Assembly: GCF_001952855.1 (NCBI RefSeq)
Contig: NZ_LPNO01000052.1
Span: forward strand, 295,369 to 359,368
From: Pseudomonas sp. ATCC PTA-122608
Lineage (GTDB): Bacteria; Pseudomonadota; Gammaproteobacteria; Pseudomonadales; Pseudomonadaceae
DNA length: 64,000 nucleotides
Direction of reading: 5' to 3'
Shown here: positions 17,982 through 25,211 of the stretch, one piece after another
How positions within the stretch are numbered: position 1 is the stretch's first letter
Layout of the letters: every line of letters begins with the position of its first letter
The notes under the pieces: model-generated
Database searches by the model: none
What the model saw: only the letters and a program-made list of their open reading frames with translations
What the model was told of the DNA's origin: nothing
Position numbers and translations under genes: made by a program

Positions 17982-18250
17982 ACCTCGCCTTTCTCTGTTT
18001 CAAGGCTCGCTTCGCCCTTGCGGCGCGGGCCTTCGACCTTCACCGACGGAAACGCCGACGACGCATACCGCACCACCAGAATCGCGAATGCCAACAGCAA
18101 AATCCCGCCGCACAGGTAGATGATGCCGATGTCTGGCGGGTTGTGGTGGGAGACGTTGGAGATCAGCAAGCGGGTCAGCGCGGTGATCGCCACGTAGATC
18201 AGGAAGCGCACCGGCATGTGGTTGGTCTTGAACAATGGTACTATTTCTAA
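17978..18250 (-). pseudogene. psiE: psiE-family gene, 3' part, cut by element integration
   Basis: The minus strand encodes about 88 C-terminal residues of a phosphate-starvation-inducible PsiE-type membrane protein: VPLFKTNHMPVRFLIYVAIT and ALTRLLISNVSHHNPPDIG align with the E. coli PsiE segment I know (FPLRYFVYIGITAIVRLII). Upstream of about codon PLF the frame enters sequence antisense to the recombinase and no longer resembles PsiE. The 5' part of the gene is not in the window and is expected at the far end of the element. Confidence 0.8.
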
Positions 18251-18258
18251 CATTCCCG
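18228..18258. other. Probable left attachment site of the integrated element
   Basis: Base composition and coding change abruptly here: to the left is psiE in GC-rich host codons, to the right is the recombinase leader. The exact crossover is within or next to TTGAACAATGGTACTATTTC. The partner att site is outside the window. Confidence 0.65.
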
Positions 18259-18271
18259 TTAGAGGTGTGTC

Positions 18272-20017
18272 ATGACGACCCAAACCCCCGCAGGCTATGC
18301 TTATATCCGCCATTCGACAAAGCGGCAAGGTGGCGATGACAAGGACTCCGTGACCCGTCAGAAGGAGTCTATTCGTGCCCTTGCAGAGCATCACAAAGTA
18401 GAGATACCTGACGAAAATTTCTTTTATGAAAATGGCGTGTCTGCATACAGCGGTAAGAACCTCACACACGGCAAGCTCAAGGATCTGATTGACCAGATAG
18501 CTAGTCTTCGTATTCGTCCGGGTGATTACGTGTTCGTTGAATCCATCGACCGCCTGTCACGTCAGAGACTCTTGCAGGCGAAGGAATTGGTCAATGGAAT
18601 CCTCGAAAAAGGCATCATCCTTGTCACGACCATCGACAATCAGCGTTATGAAAAAGCGTCTGATATCAACGGGATCGATGATCTTTCCCAAGATATTTTG
18701 CTTAGCGTGATCTCCAAACGTGCACACGAAGAATCAAGAACTAAATCCATACGTAGAAAATCAGCTTGGGCAAAAGCCAAAAACTCAGCTGATGAAACAC
18801 AAAAGATCTTCAATAAAAACCGCCCACCGTTTGGGGTTCAATATAATCCTATCACTGACCGGTTCGAGCCACATCCTGAACAAGCCGCAGAACTGAACCG
18901 GGTTTTTGAGTCGTTGCGCCTGCAAGGTGTGACAGCAACAATCAAAGAAATCAACAAGACCTCATCTGTGAAATGGACTCAAAATCGAGTCAAAGATATT
19001 CTTGAGAAGAAATACCCGCTTGGCTATATGTATTCACAGGTGAAAAAAGACGGAAAAATGGTTTTTGATAAATACATAGAAAACTATTATCCGCAAATAA
19101 TTAGCTTTGAGCTTTTCGAGCAAGCACGGCAAGCAATGAAAAGCCGCAAGGTAAATCGACGTGTAGGACGTGCAAGTCAAGATAACTCAAACATTTTCCG
19201 CCACACAGCGCGTTGTGGAATTTGTGGGGAATCTATGTTTTTCATGAATAATTTCGGCAACAAAACGAAGCGTTATTTCTACATGAGTTGCCGAAGCAAT
19301 TTCGAACAAGAGAATAAATGCAAAAATCGTTTTAGGTATGATTCAGCAGTAGCTGTTTTACTGCACATAATAGGTTCGACGTTCTTTTGGGATTATCTCT
19401 CAAAGAAACCCGCTCTATTTGAAGCCGCAAAGAAAGCAGATTTTTATGTCTCAAATGCGGAAGGCTGGAAAAAAGAATCCCCCCAAGAAATGGATAATTA
19501 CTCAAGACTTGGGCAGCAGTTTATGAAATTCCTTGAAGGAAATAACGAGAATAAGATAACTCACAAAGAAAAAGTAGAAAAGGAAATAATTTATTCTAAA
19601 AAGAAAATGACATTGGAGAACTTAGAAAAGTCAGTAGAATCTATCACTGATGGAACAGTACCCGCTTTAATTATGAAAATGCTTATGAAAGCAGAAGAAG
19701 ACGTAGCAAAGGCTAAGGAAGAACTAGAAATATTGACCGTGAATTCAGTAGATACATCGGCAAAGCTTGCAGTCAAAACCGTTGATGATTTTATAGACCT
19801 GTTCAAAACGGAACATGGACGACTTGAGATTATCAATTTCTTAGCATCAAACGGAATGACCTTCTTCTTCGAATTTGAAAAATCAACAAAAAATCTTAAA
19901 ACCAATGTGGCTGTCCATAAAGAAGTAATGGCGACTTACAACATGAAGACAGATATTGATGCATTGCAACAGTATGGGTTTGGGAATCTCGGGGAAGAAT
20001 TCAAATTAATGGTTTGA
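18272..20017 (+). CDS. Large serine recombinase (integrase)
   Basis: A 581-residue large serine recombinase. The N-terminal resolvase domain has the nucleophile Ser15 in YIRHSTKRQ and the later SIDRLSRQ motif. A recombinase domain follows (PPFGVQYNPITDRFEPHPEQ), then a zinc ribbon (CGICGESM ... CRSNFEQENKCKNRF) and a charged coiled-coil C-terminus (about 420-520). RBS AGAGGTG precedes the ATG. It lies within 30 bp of the host junction, as integrases usually do, so it most likely integrates and excises the element at psiE. Confidence 0.92.
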   Translation: MTTQTPAGYAYIRHSTKRQGGDDKDSVTRQKESIRALAEHHKVEIPDENFFYENGVSAYSGKNLTHGKLKDLIDQIASLRIRPGDYVFVESIDRLSRQRLLQAKELVNGILEKGIILVTTIDNQRYEKASDINGIDDLSQDILLSVISKRAHEESRTKSIRRKSAWAKAKNSADETQKIFNKNRPPFGVQYNPITDRFEPHPEQAAELNRVFESLRLQGVTATIKEINKTSSVKWTQNRVKDILEKKYPLGYMYSQVKKDGKMVFDKYIENYYPQIISFELFEQARQAMKSRKVNRRVGRASQDNSNIFRHTARCGICGESMFFMNNFGNKTKRYFYMSCRSNFEQENKCKNRFRYDSAVAVLLHIIGSTFFWDYLSKKPALFEAAKKADFYVSNAEGWKKESPQEMDNYSRLGQQFMKFLEGNNENKITHKEKVEKEIIYSKKKMTLENLEKSVESITDGTVPALIMKMLMKAEEDVAKAKEELEILTVNSVDTSAKLAVKTVDDFIDLFKTEHGRLEIINFLASNGMTFFFEFEKSTKNLKTNVAVHKEVMATYNMKTDIDALQQYGFGNLGEEFKLMV

Positions 20018-20156
20018 TATGTTAATTGCCAAAACGATTTAAGCTTTATTCGCTTTTTTGAAATTCAAAGATTTGTCACAAAAAATGGTATGAATTCCCG
20101 CGAAGCGGAGTGGCTTCTAAAAGACATTGCATCATCCAGAAGCCACCCTACCATCA

Positions 20157-20657
20157 TTATTCCATTTCGACTTTCACGGGCTTGTCTTTGTGAAGGATCT
20201 CAAATTTCGAAGACTTCTCGTTCCACGCCACAACACCAGGCGTTTCCATCATCTGAGGACCGCCATTCACGTATCGATAGTCACTCATGAAGATGATGTT
20301 GCTCGTTACCTTGTGCGCTCCGTCCTGAGTGCTTGTCTCGTTCATCGGTGCTTTGTAGACCTTACCGTCATTTGCATCAACGAATGCAGAGGCAGTACAG
20401 CCAGATCCACAGCCGTAGCTTGTCACGACGAAATGACCGGCAAAGTCAGGATTCTTACCCACCGTCGCTTCAACAGCTTCTTTCGCTTTCCAGTAGCTCG
20501 CCAGATCCTTGTTCGACTTCCAATCGATCTTGCTCACTGCCTTCGTAGCCACAGCAGACGCTGGATAAGCCTCAAATTTGTATCTCTCATCAGCACCTGC
20601 ACCCATTGCACCAGCGAAGCACGCAACAGCTACCAAACCGCTCAGAATCCCTTTCAT
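20157..20657 (-). CDS. Conserved secreted protein with YGCGSGC motif
   Basis: A 166-residue protein with a signal peptide (MKGILSGLVAVACFAGAMGAGA-DE) and a conserved core GHFVVTSYGCGSGCTASAF whose cysteines could form a disulphide. Proteins with this pattern occur in many proteobacteria, without a known function. It is convergent with the recombinase gene, with about 140 bp between. It has no extended -10 promoter of the type used by the element backbone. Confidence 0.75.
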   Translation of the reverse strand: MKGILSGLVAVACFAGAMGAGADERYKFEAYPASAVATKAVSKIDWKSNKDLASYWKAKEAVEATVGKNPDFAGHFVVTSYGCGSGCTASAFVDANDGKVYKAPMNETSTQDGAHKVTSNIIFMSDYRYVNGGPQMMETPGVVAWNEKSSKFEILHKDKPVKVEME

Positions 20658-20726
20658 GACGCACTACCCAATGATCTCAATGAGCCAGCAAAATAGCTCC
20701 AGTGTGAAAATCAATCAATAGCAAAA

Positions 20727-20757
20727 TGGTAATATTATAAAAACAAACCATTAATTT
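20727..20757 (+). promoter_or_regulatory. Element-type extended -10 promoter (variant)
   Basis: TGG-TAATAT ends 22 nt before the ATG at 20758. The leader is A/T-rich with no Shine-Dalgarno. It is a weaker match to the element-wide promoter family. Confidence 0.5.
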
Positions 20758-21258
20758 ATGAAAAACGAAATCGAGTACGTTACCTCAGCAATTGCTTCAT
20801 CTATAAATCCAAATGATGCAAGAACAAGCCTTTTCCCTGACCATCTGATTGAAGCCCTAAAAATCATCGGCGGGGAATCCGTTGCAAAGCAAATGCTTGC
20901 ACCGGAGTCTAAGGAATTTTACTCAAACAATATTGCATCGCTAATCTATCGAAAAATGGAAAATGGCAGCGACCACCTAACCCAAGCCCATATCAATGCT
21001 CTGAGCATTGCTGTGAGCGTCAGAAACGTAGCCCCAACCTTCTATAAAGCCGTGAAGGAATATAGCCTTGGCGTGCATCAAGCAAGCGACCTAAGTCAAA
21101 AGAACGGGGTTATGAATGGGTATGACAATCTAGCCTTAGCAAAAGCAGACCGTAGCCTTTATAGCTGGCTTCGTCATGCATACCCAGCGGTTGCAGCGAA
21201 TTCTGATACTGCAAGCGATTCCGTGGAAAAACCTAAACGAAAATCCCTCAGACCGTAA
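20758..21258 (+). CDS. Hypothetical protein, 166 aa
   Basis: Not recognised. A soluble, mostly helical protein (HLIEALKIIGGESVAKQMLAP; HINALSIAVSVRNVAPTFYKAV) with a basic tail (EKPKRKSLRP). It has its own promoter and a strong terminator right after the stop. It lies just upstream of the partition region, so a DNA-related role is possible but not shown. Confidence 0.7.
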   Translation: MKNEIEYVTSAIASSINPNDARTSLFPDHLIEALKIIGGESVAKQMLAPESKEFYSNNIASLIYRKMENGSDHLTQAHINALSIAVSVRNVAPTFYKAVKEYSLGVHQASDLSQKNGVMNGYDNLALAKADRSLYSWLRHAYPAVAANSDTASDSVEKPKRKSLRP

Positions 21259-21261
21259 TAA

Positions 21262-21283
21262 AGGCACCTTAAGGTGCTTTTTT
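21262..21283 (+). terminator. Rho-independent terminator
   Basis: AAGCACCTTAAGGTGC-type perfect stem (GGCACCTT / AAGGTGCT) followed by T7, directly after the stop at 21258. Confidence 0.88.
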
Positions 21284-21417
21284 ATTGACTAAAGCAAATT
21301 CATTCTTTGATATCCTTTTATTCAAGATTCCTCATTTCTGATATCCCTTCAGTCTAAAAACACTCGATCAATGCTTTTACTAAAGGTTGGCATTAATTCA
21401 TGATCCATTTCAGTTCT

Positions 21418-21513
21418 GACGCACGTCTTACGAACGTCAGACGTAGGTAATACAGGCGTCCTACAAAAATCAGAAAATAATCCTATTTATTTCTGACTTA
21501 CGTATTATTTTCG
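21418..21513. repeat. Iterated GTCTGAC/GTCTTAC motifs, cluster 1
   Basis: Short motifs of the form CTGACG, CGTCTTAC, CGTCAGACGTAGG and CGTCCTAC recur about every 10-11 bp in both orientations, ending with TCTGACTTACGT. They lie just upstream of parA. The same motif family recurs downstream of the par operon (22924-23060), at 23527-23772 and at 30960-31010. A partition centromere or replication iterons are the natural guesses. Confidence 0.6.
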
Positions 21514-21523
21514 TAAAATCAAA

Positions 21524-21568
21524 TGGTATAACTTTAAGTATAACCAAATAATTAATAGGGATAATCGC
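21524..21568 (+). promoter_or_regulatory. parA promoter (extended -10) and leader
   Basis: TGG-TATAAC at 21524-21532, then ATAACCAAATAAT, then an added Shine-Dalgarno (AGGGA) before ATG 21569. This is the long-leader, SD-containing class of the element's promoter family. Confidence 0.65.
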
Positions 21569-22435
21569 ATGAACGCAAAATTACCAACCTTCAATTTCAA
21601 TCAAACCTCTTTGGCAAAAACCCAAGTAATAACATTCGCCCAGCACAAAAGCAGCGGCAAAACGACTTTCGCACTGAACCTTGCTTCGAAGCTAATGGCA
21701 GAAGGCAAGACGGTAATGATTGTAGATTTGGACCCTATCCGTGCAGCAGAAGATTTCTACAAGCTCAACGAAATGAACGTTAAGAGCCGTATCAACAACC
21801 TGACCAACCTCGTAACGGAAAGCCTCAAAGACAACAGACTTGGCGATGTAAAGCGCTACACCAACAGCATTAGTGCTTGGAACAAGAAGCTCACTCTCAA
21901 TATCTACGGTTCTTCGTTGTCAGCCTTCTCGCTACAAACTGTTAAAGACACGAACCCCACTATCGATTACATCTTGATCGACATTCCAGCAAACCTTTAC
22001 ACAAGCGCTGATGAAATCAAGCCTGAAATCAGCAAATTGTTCGTAGATTCAGACCTTGTGATTTTTCCTGTCAAAGCAGAGCCACAGGAATTGAAGACCG
22101 CGCCGAAGCTTGGTAACTACGTAGCCAATTTGATTCAGTTTTGCCAATCAAAGAATATTCCCATTAACACGAAATTTCGTTCCATGCTTTGCTTCGAGTC
22201 ATCGAAATATAGAGGCGGAAAAGGTTTAACCAAAATTACTGACACAATGGTGGGGTTTGCCAATACTTTCAGTAATACGATTCCACCGCTTCTTGCACCC
22301 ATGATATTCCGTTCCCTCTACCCGAACAAAATCAGCGAAGCGCGTTCAATCTACAGCTCTGAATCAGTTGAGGCTAAAACGGCTCAGCAAGAATTCGACG
22401 CAGTAGTTCAACAAATCATCAACACACTCAACTAA
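21569..22435 (+). CDS. ParA-family partition ATPase
   Basis: A 288-residue ParA/Soj-type ATPase. The deviant Walker A motif is K27-S-S-G-K31-T-T, followed by VMIVDLDPIRA (Walker A') and YILIDIPAN (Walker B). No N-terminal HTH, so it is type Ib-like or related. It is the first gene of a two-gene operon flanked by iterated motifs, which suggests active segregation or stabilisation of an extrachromosomal form of the element. Confidence 0.87.
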   Translation: MNAKLPTFNFNQTSLAKTQVITFAQHKSSGKTTFALNLASKLMAEGKTVMIVDLDPIRAAEDFYKLNEMNVKSRINNLTNLVTESLKDNRLGDVKRYTNSISAWNKKLTLNIYGSSLSAFSLQTVKDTNPTIDYILIDIPANLYTSADEIKPEISKLFVDSDLVIFPVKAEPQELKTAPKLGNYVANLIQFCQSKNIPINTKFRSMLCFESSKYRGGKGLTKITDTMVGFANTFSNTIPPLLAPMIFRSLYPNKISEARSIYSSESVEAKTAQQEFDAVVQQIINTLN

Positions 22436-22454
22436 CCAAAACGGAGAATACCCC

Positions 22455-22886
22455 ATGTCAAAATTAATCGATTTTAACGAACTCAACACCCGTATCCTCA
22501 ACACACAGCTTGACAGCCAAGCTAACCAGCTTGGTGCCTTCGCATTGGCAACTGAAGCCCAGTCACCGGAATCCTTGGCGGATGAAGCCTTGCACGAACT
22601 GAACGTACTGGAAGCAGGTAACACCAACAGACGCGAAACCTTGAAGTTCACCAGCCACTGCGAGCTTGCAAGAGACTCAGTGATCAAGCTGACCGGCACT
22701 ACTCGCTACCAAACCTCTCGCTTTGACGCATTCGGCACAGACGTAGACATGCTCAACAGAATCCGCTTGTTGGCTATCGCCAAGCCCCACCTGAGCGTCT
22801 TAGAAGCCATCCTTGAAGTCGAAGATTCGTTCAATAAAGGAGACCGTGTAATCAAGACATTTACTGAGAAACAGAAGAGAAATTGA
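22455..22886 (+). CDS. Putative ParA partner (DNA-binding?) protein
   Basis: A 143-residue protein without a recognisable ParB domain. The start has ACGGAG upstream, 19 bp after parA. The sequence is helical (LADEALHELNVLEAG; DVDMLNRIRLLAIAKPHLSVLEAILEVED) and ends in a basic tail. Position alone, as the second gene of the parA operon next to repeated sites, suggests a centromere-binding adaptor. Confidence 0.7.
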   Translation: MSKLIDFNELNTRILNTQLDSQANQLGAFALATEAQSPESLADEALHELNVLEAGNTNRRETLKFTSHCELARDSVIKLTGTTRYQTSRFDAFGTDVDMLNRIRLLAIAKPHLSVLEAILEVEDSFNKGDRVIKTFTEKQKRN

Positions 22887-22897
22887 TCCACCATTCA

Positions 22898-22921
22898 AAG
22901 CCCCTTAACCGGGGCTTTTTG
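22898..22921 (+). terminator. Terminator of the par operon
   Basis: AAAGCCCC-TTAA-CCGGGGCTTTTT hairpin with a T-run, 12 bp after the stop at 22886. Confidence 0.9.
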
Positions 22922-22923
22922 TT

Positions 22924-23060
22924 GCCTAGAATTTAGGTCCTACATTCGTCTGACTTACGTGATCTGAACATCAGACCTTACCAAAATATCCCGCACACCC
23001 TTGTATTACCTACGTCTGACGTTCGTCTTACGTAAATCAGAAAATAATCAGAAAAAAGTC
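22924..23060. repeat. Iterated GTCTGAC/GTCTTAC motifs, cluster 2
   Basis: Repeated elements include GGTCCTACATTCGTCTGAC, CTTACGT, CATCAGACC, CTACGTCTGACG and TTCGTCTTACGT, then ATCAGAAAATAATCAGAAAA. The string ATCAGAAAATAATC also occurs in cluster 1, so the two clusters share more than the core motif. Confidence 0.6.
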
Positions 23061-23100
23061 AGAAATATTTCATTTAACTGGAAATTGACAGTTTACAGAA

Positions 23101-23163
23101 TGATATAATTTAGGTATAGAAGAAAAACTTCAACTATAACCAAAATTAACCGGAGATTATATT
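23101..23163 (+). promoter_or_regulatory. Element-type promoter with long SD-containing leader
   Basis: TTGACA lies upstream, then TGA-TATAAT at 23101-23109, then a 54-nt leader with ACTATAACCAAAATTAACC and a Shine-Dalgarno (CCGGAG) before ATG 23164. Confidence 0.6.
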
Positions 23164-23442
23164 ATGAACACTACAAAAAAATCCTTAGCAGAAAAATATT
23201 TAAACGACCTTGGGAATTTCAAGAACGATATTAAACCATTCCAAGACAGAACCATTCACGCAGTAAACGACAAGGCTTTCATTTTGAAAAACGCACAGTC
23301 TGGAAAAACGAGCAACTACAGCAAGTCTCAGATTATCGAAAAATTGGAATTTCAGATAAACATGGGTTTGATGATTGACACGGTGATTACCGCAGAAAAC
23401 GCACAGAGCCGATTTGTTGAGGTTTGCAGCATTCTTCCATGA
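23164..23442 (+). CDS. Hypothetical protein, 92 aa
   Basis: Not recognised. Small, charged, soluble (MNTTKKSLAEKYLNDLGNFK...QIIEKLEFQINMGLMIDTV). It has a clear promoter, CGGAG ribosome site and its own terminator, so it is likely a real gene, expressed between two iterated-motif clusters. Confidence 0.7.
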   Translation: MNTTKKSLAEKYLNDLGNFKNDIKPFQDRTIHAVNDKAFILKNAQSGKTSNYSKSQIIEKLEFQINMGLMIDTVITAENAQSRFVEVCSILP

Positions 23443-23461
23443 TTATTTAGAAATACAGAAC

Positions 23462-23482
23462 AGCCCTAATCGGGCTTTTTTT
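23462..23482 (+). terminator. Rho-independent terminator
   Basis: AGCCC-TAATC-GGGCT stem with T7, 19 bp after the stop at 23442. Confidence 0.85.
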
Positions 23483-23526
23483 GTGCCTGTTTTTTGAACA
23501 ATTGCAGATCCAAGAAAAATACGACG

Positions 23527-23772
23527 CAGCTACCACTTACGTCCTATCATCGTCATATTATTTTCTGATCCATGTCAGACGAATGTCCTACGCCTATCTG
23601 ACCTTCATACCGCTCTACGTCCGACGCTCTCTCATGAAATCCGCAGAACTCACAGAGGGTTAGCCGTCTAGAATTCAACACAGCGCGCTTGAAAGGCTCC
23701 TATTTGAGGTAGGACGAGCGTCAGAATAAAGTCCTACGTGCGTAGGAAATAAATCCTATATTCGTCAGACTT
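23527..23772. repeat. Iterated GTCTGAC/GTCCTAC motifs, cluster 3
   Basis: Motifs include TTACGTCCTATC, GTCAGACGAATGTCCTACGC, CTACGTCCGACG, GGTAGGACGAGCGTCAGA, GTCCTACGTGCGTAGGA and ATTCGTCAGAC. This is the largest of the clusters and occupies most of the 400-bp gene-free gap between 23443 and 23842. Confidence 0.6.
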
Positions 23773-23806
23773 AATGCCCTTATCAGTAAATTCAGCCTAT
23801 CTGATT

Positions 23807-23842
23807 TGGTATAATTATGGGTATAACCAACTAATACTAATC
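23807..23842 (+). promoter_or_regulatory. Element-type extended -10 promoter, SD-less leader
   Basis: TGG-TATAAT ends 27 nt before ATG 23843; the leader holds TATAACCAACTAATAC and no GGAG-like site. Confidence 0.65.
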
Positions 23843-23983
23843 ATGAACAAATCTACCCAAGCACCTACAAAACCAGGAATTCCTCAACCATTCCTAAAAC
23901 CGATTAATCTTTTAGCCGATTTTTACTGCACCAGCATTTCACCAGAAACGCTCAAAAAACTGACCGAACAAAAACCTCACTGA
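23843..23983 (+). CDS. Small hypothetical protein, 46 aa
   Basis: Unrecognised 46-residue protein, proline-rich at the start (MNKSTQAPTKPGIPQPFLKP). It is supported by an upstream extended -10 promoter at the standard distance and a terminator after the stop, not by homology. Confidence 0.55.
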   Translation: MNKSTQAPTKPGIPQPFLKPINLLADFYCTSISPETLKKLTEQKPH

Positions 23984-23992
23984 GTATCCTTT

Positions 23993-24020
23993 CCCCGCTT
24001 CATGCGGGAGTGTTCTTTTT
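23993..24020 (+). terminator. Rho-independent terminator
   Basis: CCCGC-TTCAT-GCGGG stem followed by a T-rich run (TTCTTTTTG). Confidence 0.75.
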
Positions 24021-24174
24021 GTCCTTTCAATGCCCAATTTTCAATAAAAACGCAGGCGTAAAAATACACTCAATTGTAGCCGTCCGAAAAACACGCTTAC
24101 ACTGGCTTTGTCAGTTGGTGATAGGCTTAATTGCAACCAATCCTAGACATGACTTTTTACAGAAGCGAAATGAA

Positions 24175-24492
24175 ATGAGTAATCGCCACTCGGGCAAAGG
24201 ACTTTATCTAGCATTCTCATTGGCCTTAGCGATGATGGCCGGTCAATCCTCCGCATTCGCTGACATGCGGTGTAGCACCAGTCTAATTTCGGAAGGCGAC
24301 ACCTCGTCCGATGTAGAAAGACAATGTGGCGCTCCGTCTGACCGGCAAATCATTCCGGCTGCAGCAGCACCTCGCGGTGAAAAATCCAATGCTGTGACGG
24401 TTGAAAACTGGGTTTACGGTCCCAGAAATGGCGCTTATTACAAGCTCAAGTTCATAGACGGCAAACTAGTCAGCATTGATGTTTCACGATGA
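24175..24492 (+). CDS. DUF2845 secreted protein
   Basis: 105 residues from the ATG at MSNRHSGKG. Signal peptide (LAFSLALAMMAGQSSAFA-DM) and a DUF2845 core: MRCSTSLISEGDTSSDVERQ, CGAPSDRQ, then ENWVYGPRNGAYYKLKF. Periplasmic, function unknown. The longer upstream frame has no such signal peptide. A second DUF2845 gene lies at 59247-59576. Confidence 0.8.
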   Translation: MSNRHSGKGLYLAFSLALAMMAGQSSAFADMRCSTSLISEGDTSSDVERQCGAPSDRQIIPAAAAPRGEKSNAVTVENWVYGPRNGAYYKLKFIDGKLVSIDVSR

Positions 24493-24511
24493 TAAGCATC
24501 TGTATACTGTC

Positions 24512-25108
24512 TTAGTAGGCTGTGCGAGCCACAATACCGCTGCTTACCACTCTGCGAGCCTCATCAGCCTTGCCTTTGAGCCATGCATACCCAAGGGTTC
24601 CACCGACCACATACACCAACAGGAACGAGTAAAGACTGATGTACATGGCGTTTTGGCTAGAAGAGAAGAATGCTCTACGTGCGTCACGAACGGTATCCCG
24701 TGTGTAAGCCTGTTCAGTCCAACTCTGCTCAATGGCGAAGTCGAAGAAATTCACGCCGTAGAAATGGACGATTGCGAAGCGGTACGTCACACATAGCGCT
24801 ATCAACGCCAAAGCACCCTTGTATAAGCCCATCAGGCGATAGACGTTCAATTCAGCAGTTGTGCTTTTCCCAGCGCGGTTTCTATTGCACGCATTGTCAA
24901 TCTTCGTGAAGGCTAAGAGTGTGAGACCGATAGCAATCACCATCGCCATTGGAAATGCCATTGCTGGGACGACGTATTTCAATAGGTATTTGGCATTGGT
25001 GAATGTGCCGTAAAATCCGACCTGAAAGACAGACAGCATTCCGTACAAAACCATAATTAGTGACATATTCAAATAACGATTTGTTGACTCTTTTAAATCC
25101 TGATTCAT
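24512..25108 (-). CDS. Four-TM membrane protein
   Basis: 198 residues from the ATG at MNQDLKES, chosen because GGAG lies 8 nt upstream. Four hydrophobic segments (SLIMVLYGMLSVFQVGFYG; PAMAFPMAMVIAIGLTLLAF; GALALIALCVTYRFAIV; YISLYSFLLVYVVGGTLGY). Family not recognised. It sits just downstream of a large conjugation-type membrane protein on the same strand and may be part of the same apparatus. Confidence 0.7.
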   Translation of the reverse strand: MNQDLKESTNRYLNMSLIMVLYGMLSVFQVGFYGTFTNAKYLLKYVVPAMAFPMAMVIAIGLTLLAFTKIDNACNRNRAGKSTTAELNVYRLMGLYKGALALIALCVTYRFAIVHFYGVNFFDFAIEQSWTEQAYTRDTVRDARRAFFSSSQNAMYISLYSFLLVYVVGGTLGYAWLKGKADEARRVVSSGIVARTAY

Positions 25109-25148
25109 AAAATTCTCCGGGGAAAGCATCCTTACTGCAATTATATCA
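25109..25148 (-). promoter_or_regulatory. Element-type extended -10 promoter with SD
   Basis: TGA-TATAAT on the minus strand (25140-25148) lies 31 nt before the ATG at 25108; unlike most copies, this leader has CCGGAG. Confidence 0.55.
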
Positions 25149-25211
25149 TTTATAATATTTTATAACTCCAGTAAAGAATAAATACAAGATCCGCCCATCT
25201 GATTGTATTTA

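Noticed and set aside
18272..18400. tRNA gene as the integration target
   Set aside because: No tRNA-like cloverleaf sequence is seen at the junction; the flanking host sequence is psiE coding sequence.
18250..18469. Minus-strand extension of the psiE frame as an intact gene with a new N-terminus
   Set aside because: The added residues are antisense to the recombinase N-terminus and do not resemble PsiE; the open frame there is chance.
23481..23663. 60-codon open frame between the par region and the 46-aa gene
   Set aside because: It lies inside the iterated-motif cluster, has no promoter or ribosome site at the right place, and its composition reflects the repeats.
21418..23772. Repeat clusters as a CRISPR array
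   Set aside because: The motifs are 7-12 bp, in both orientations and with variable short spacing; no 25-40-bp direct repeats with uniform spacers and no cas genes are present.
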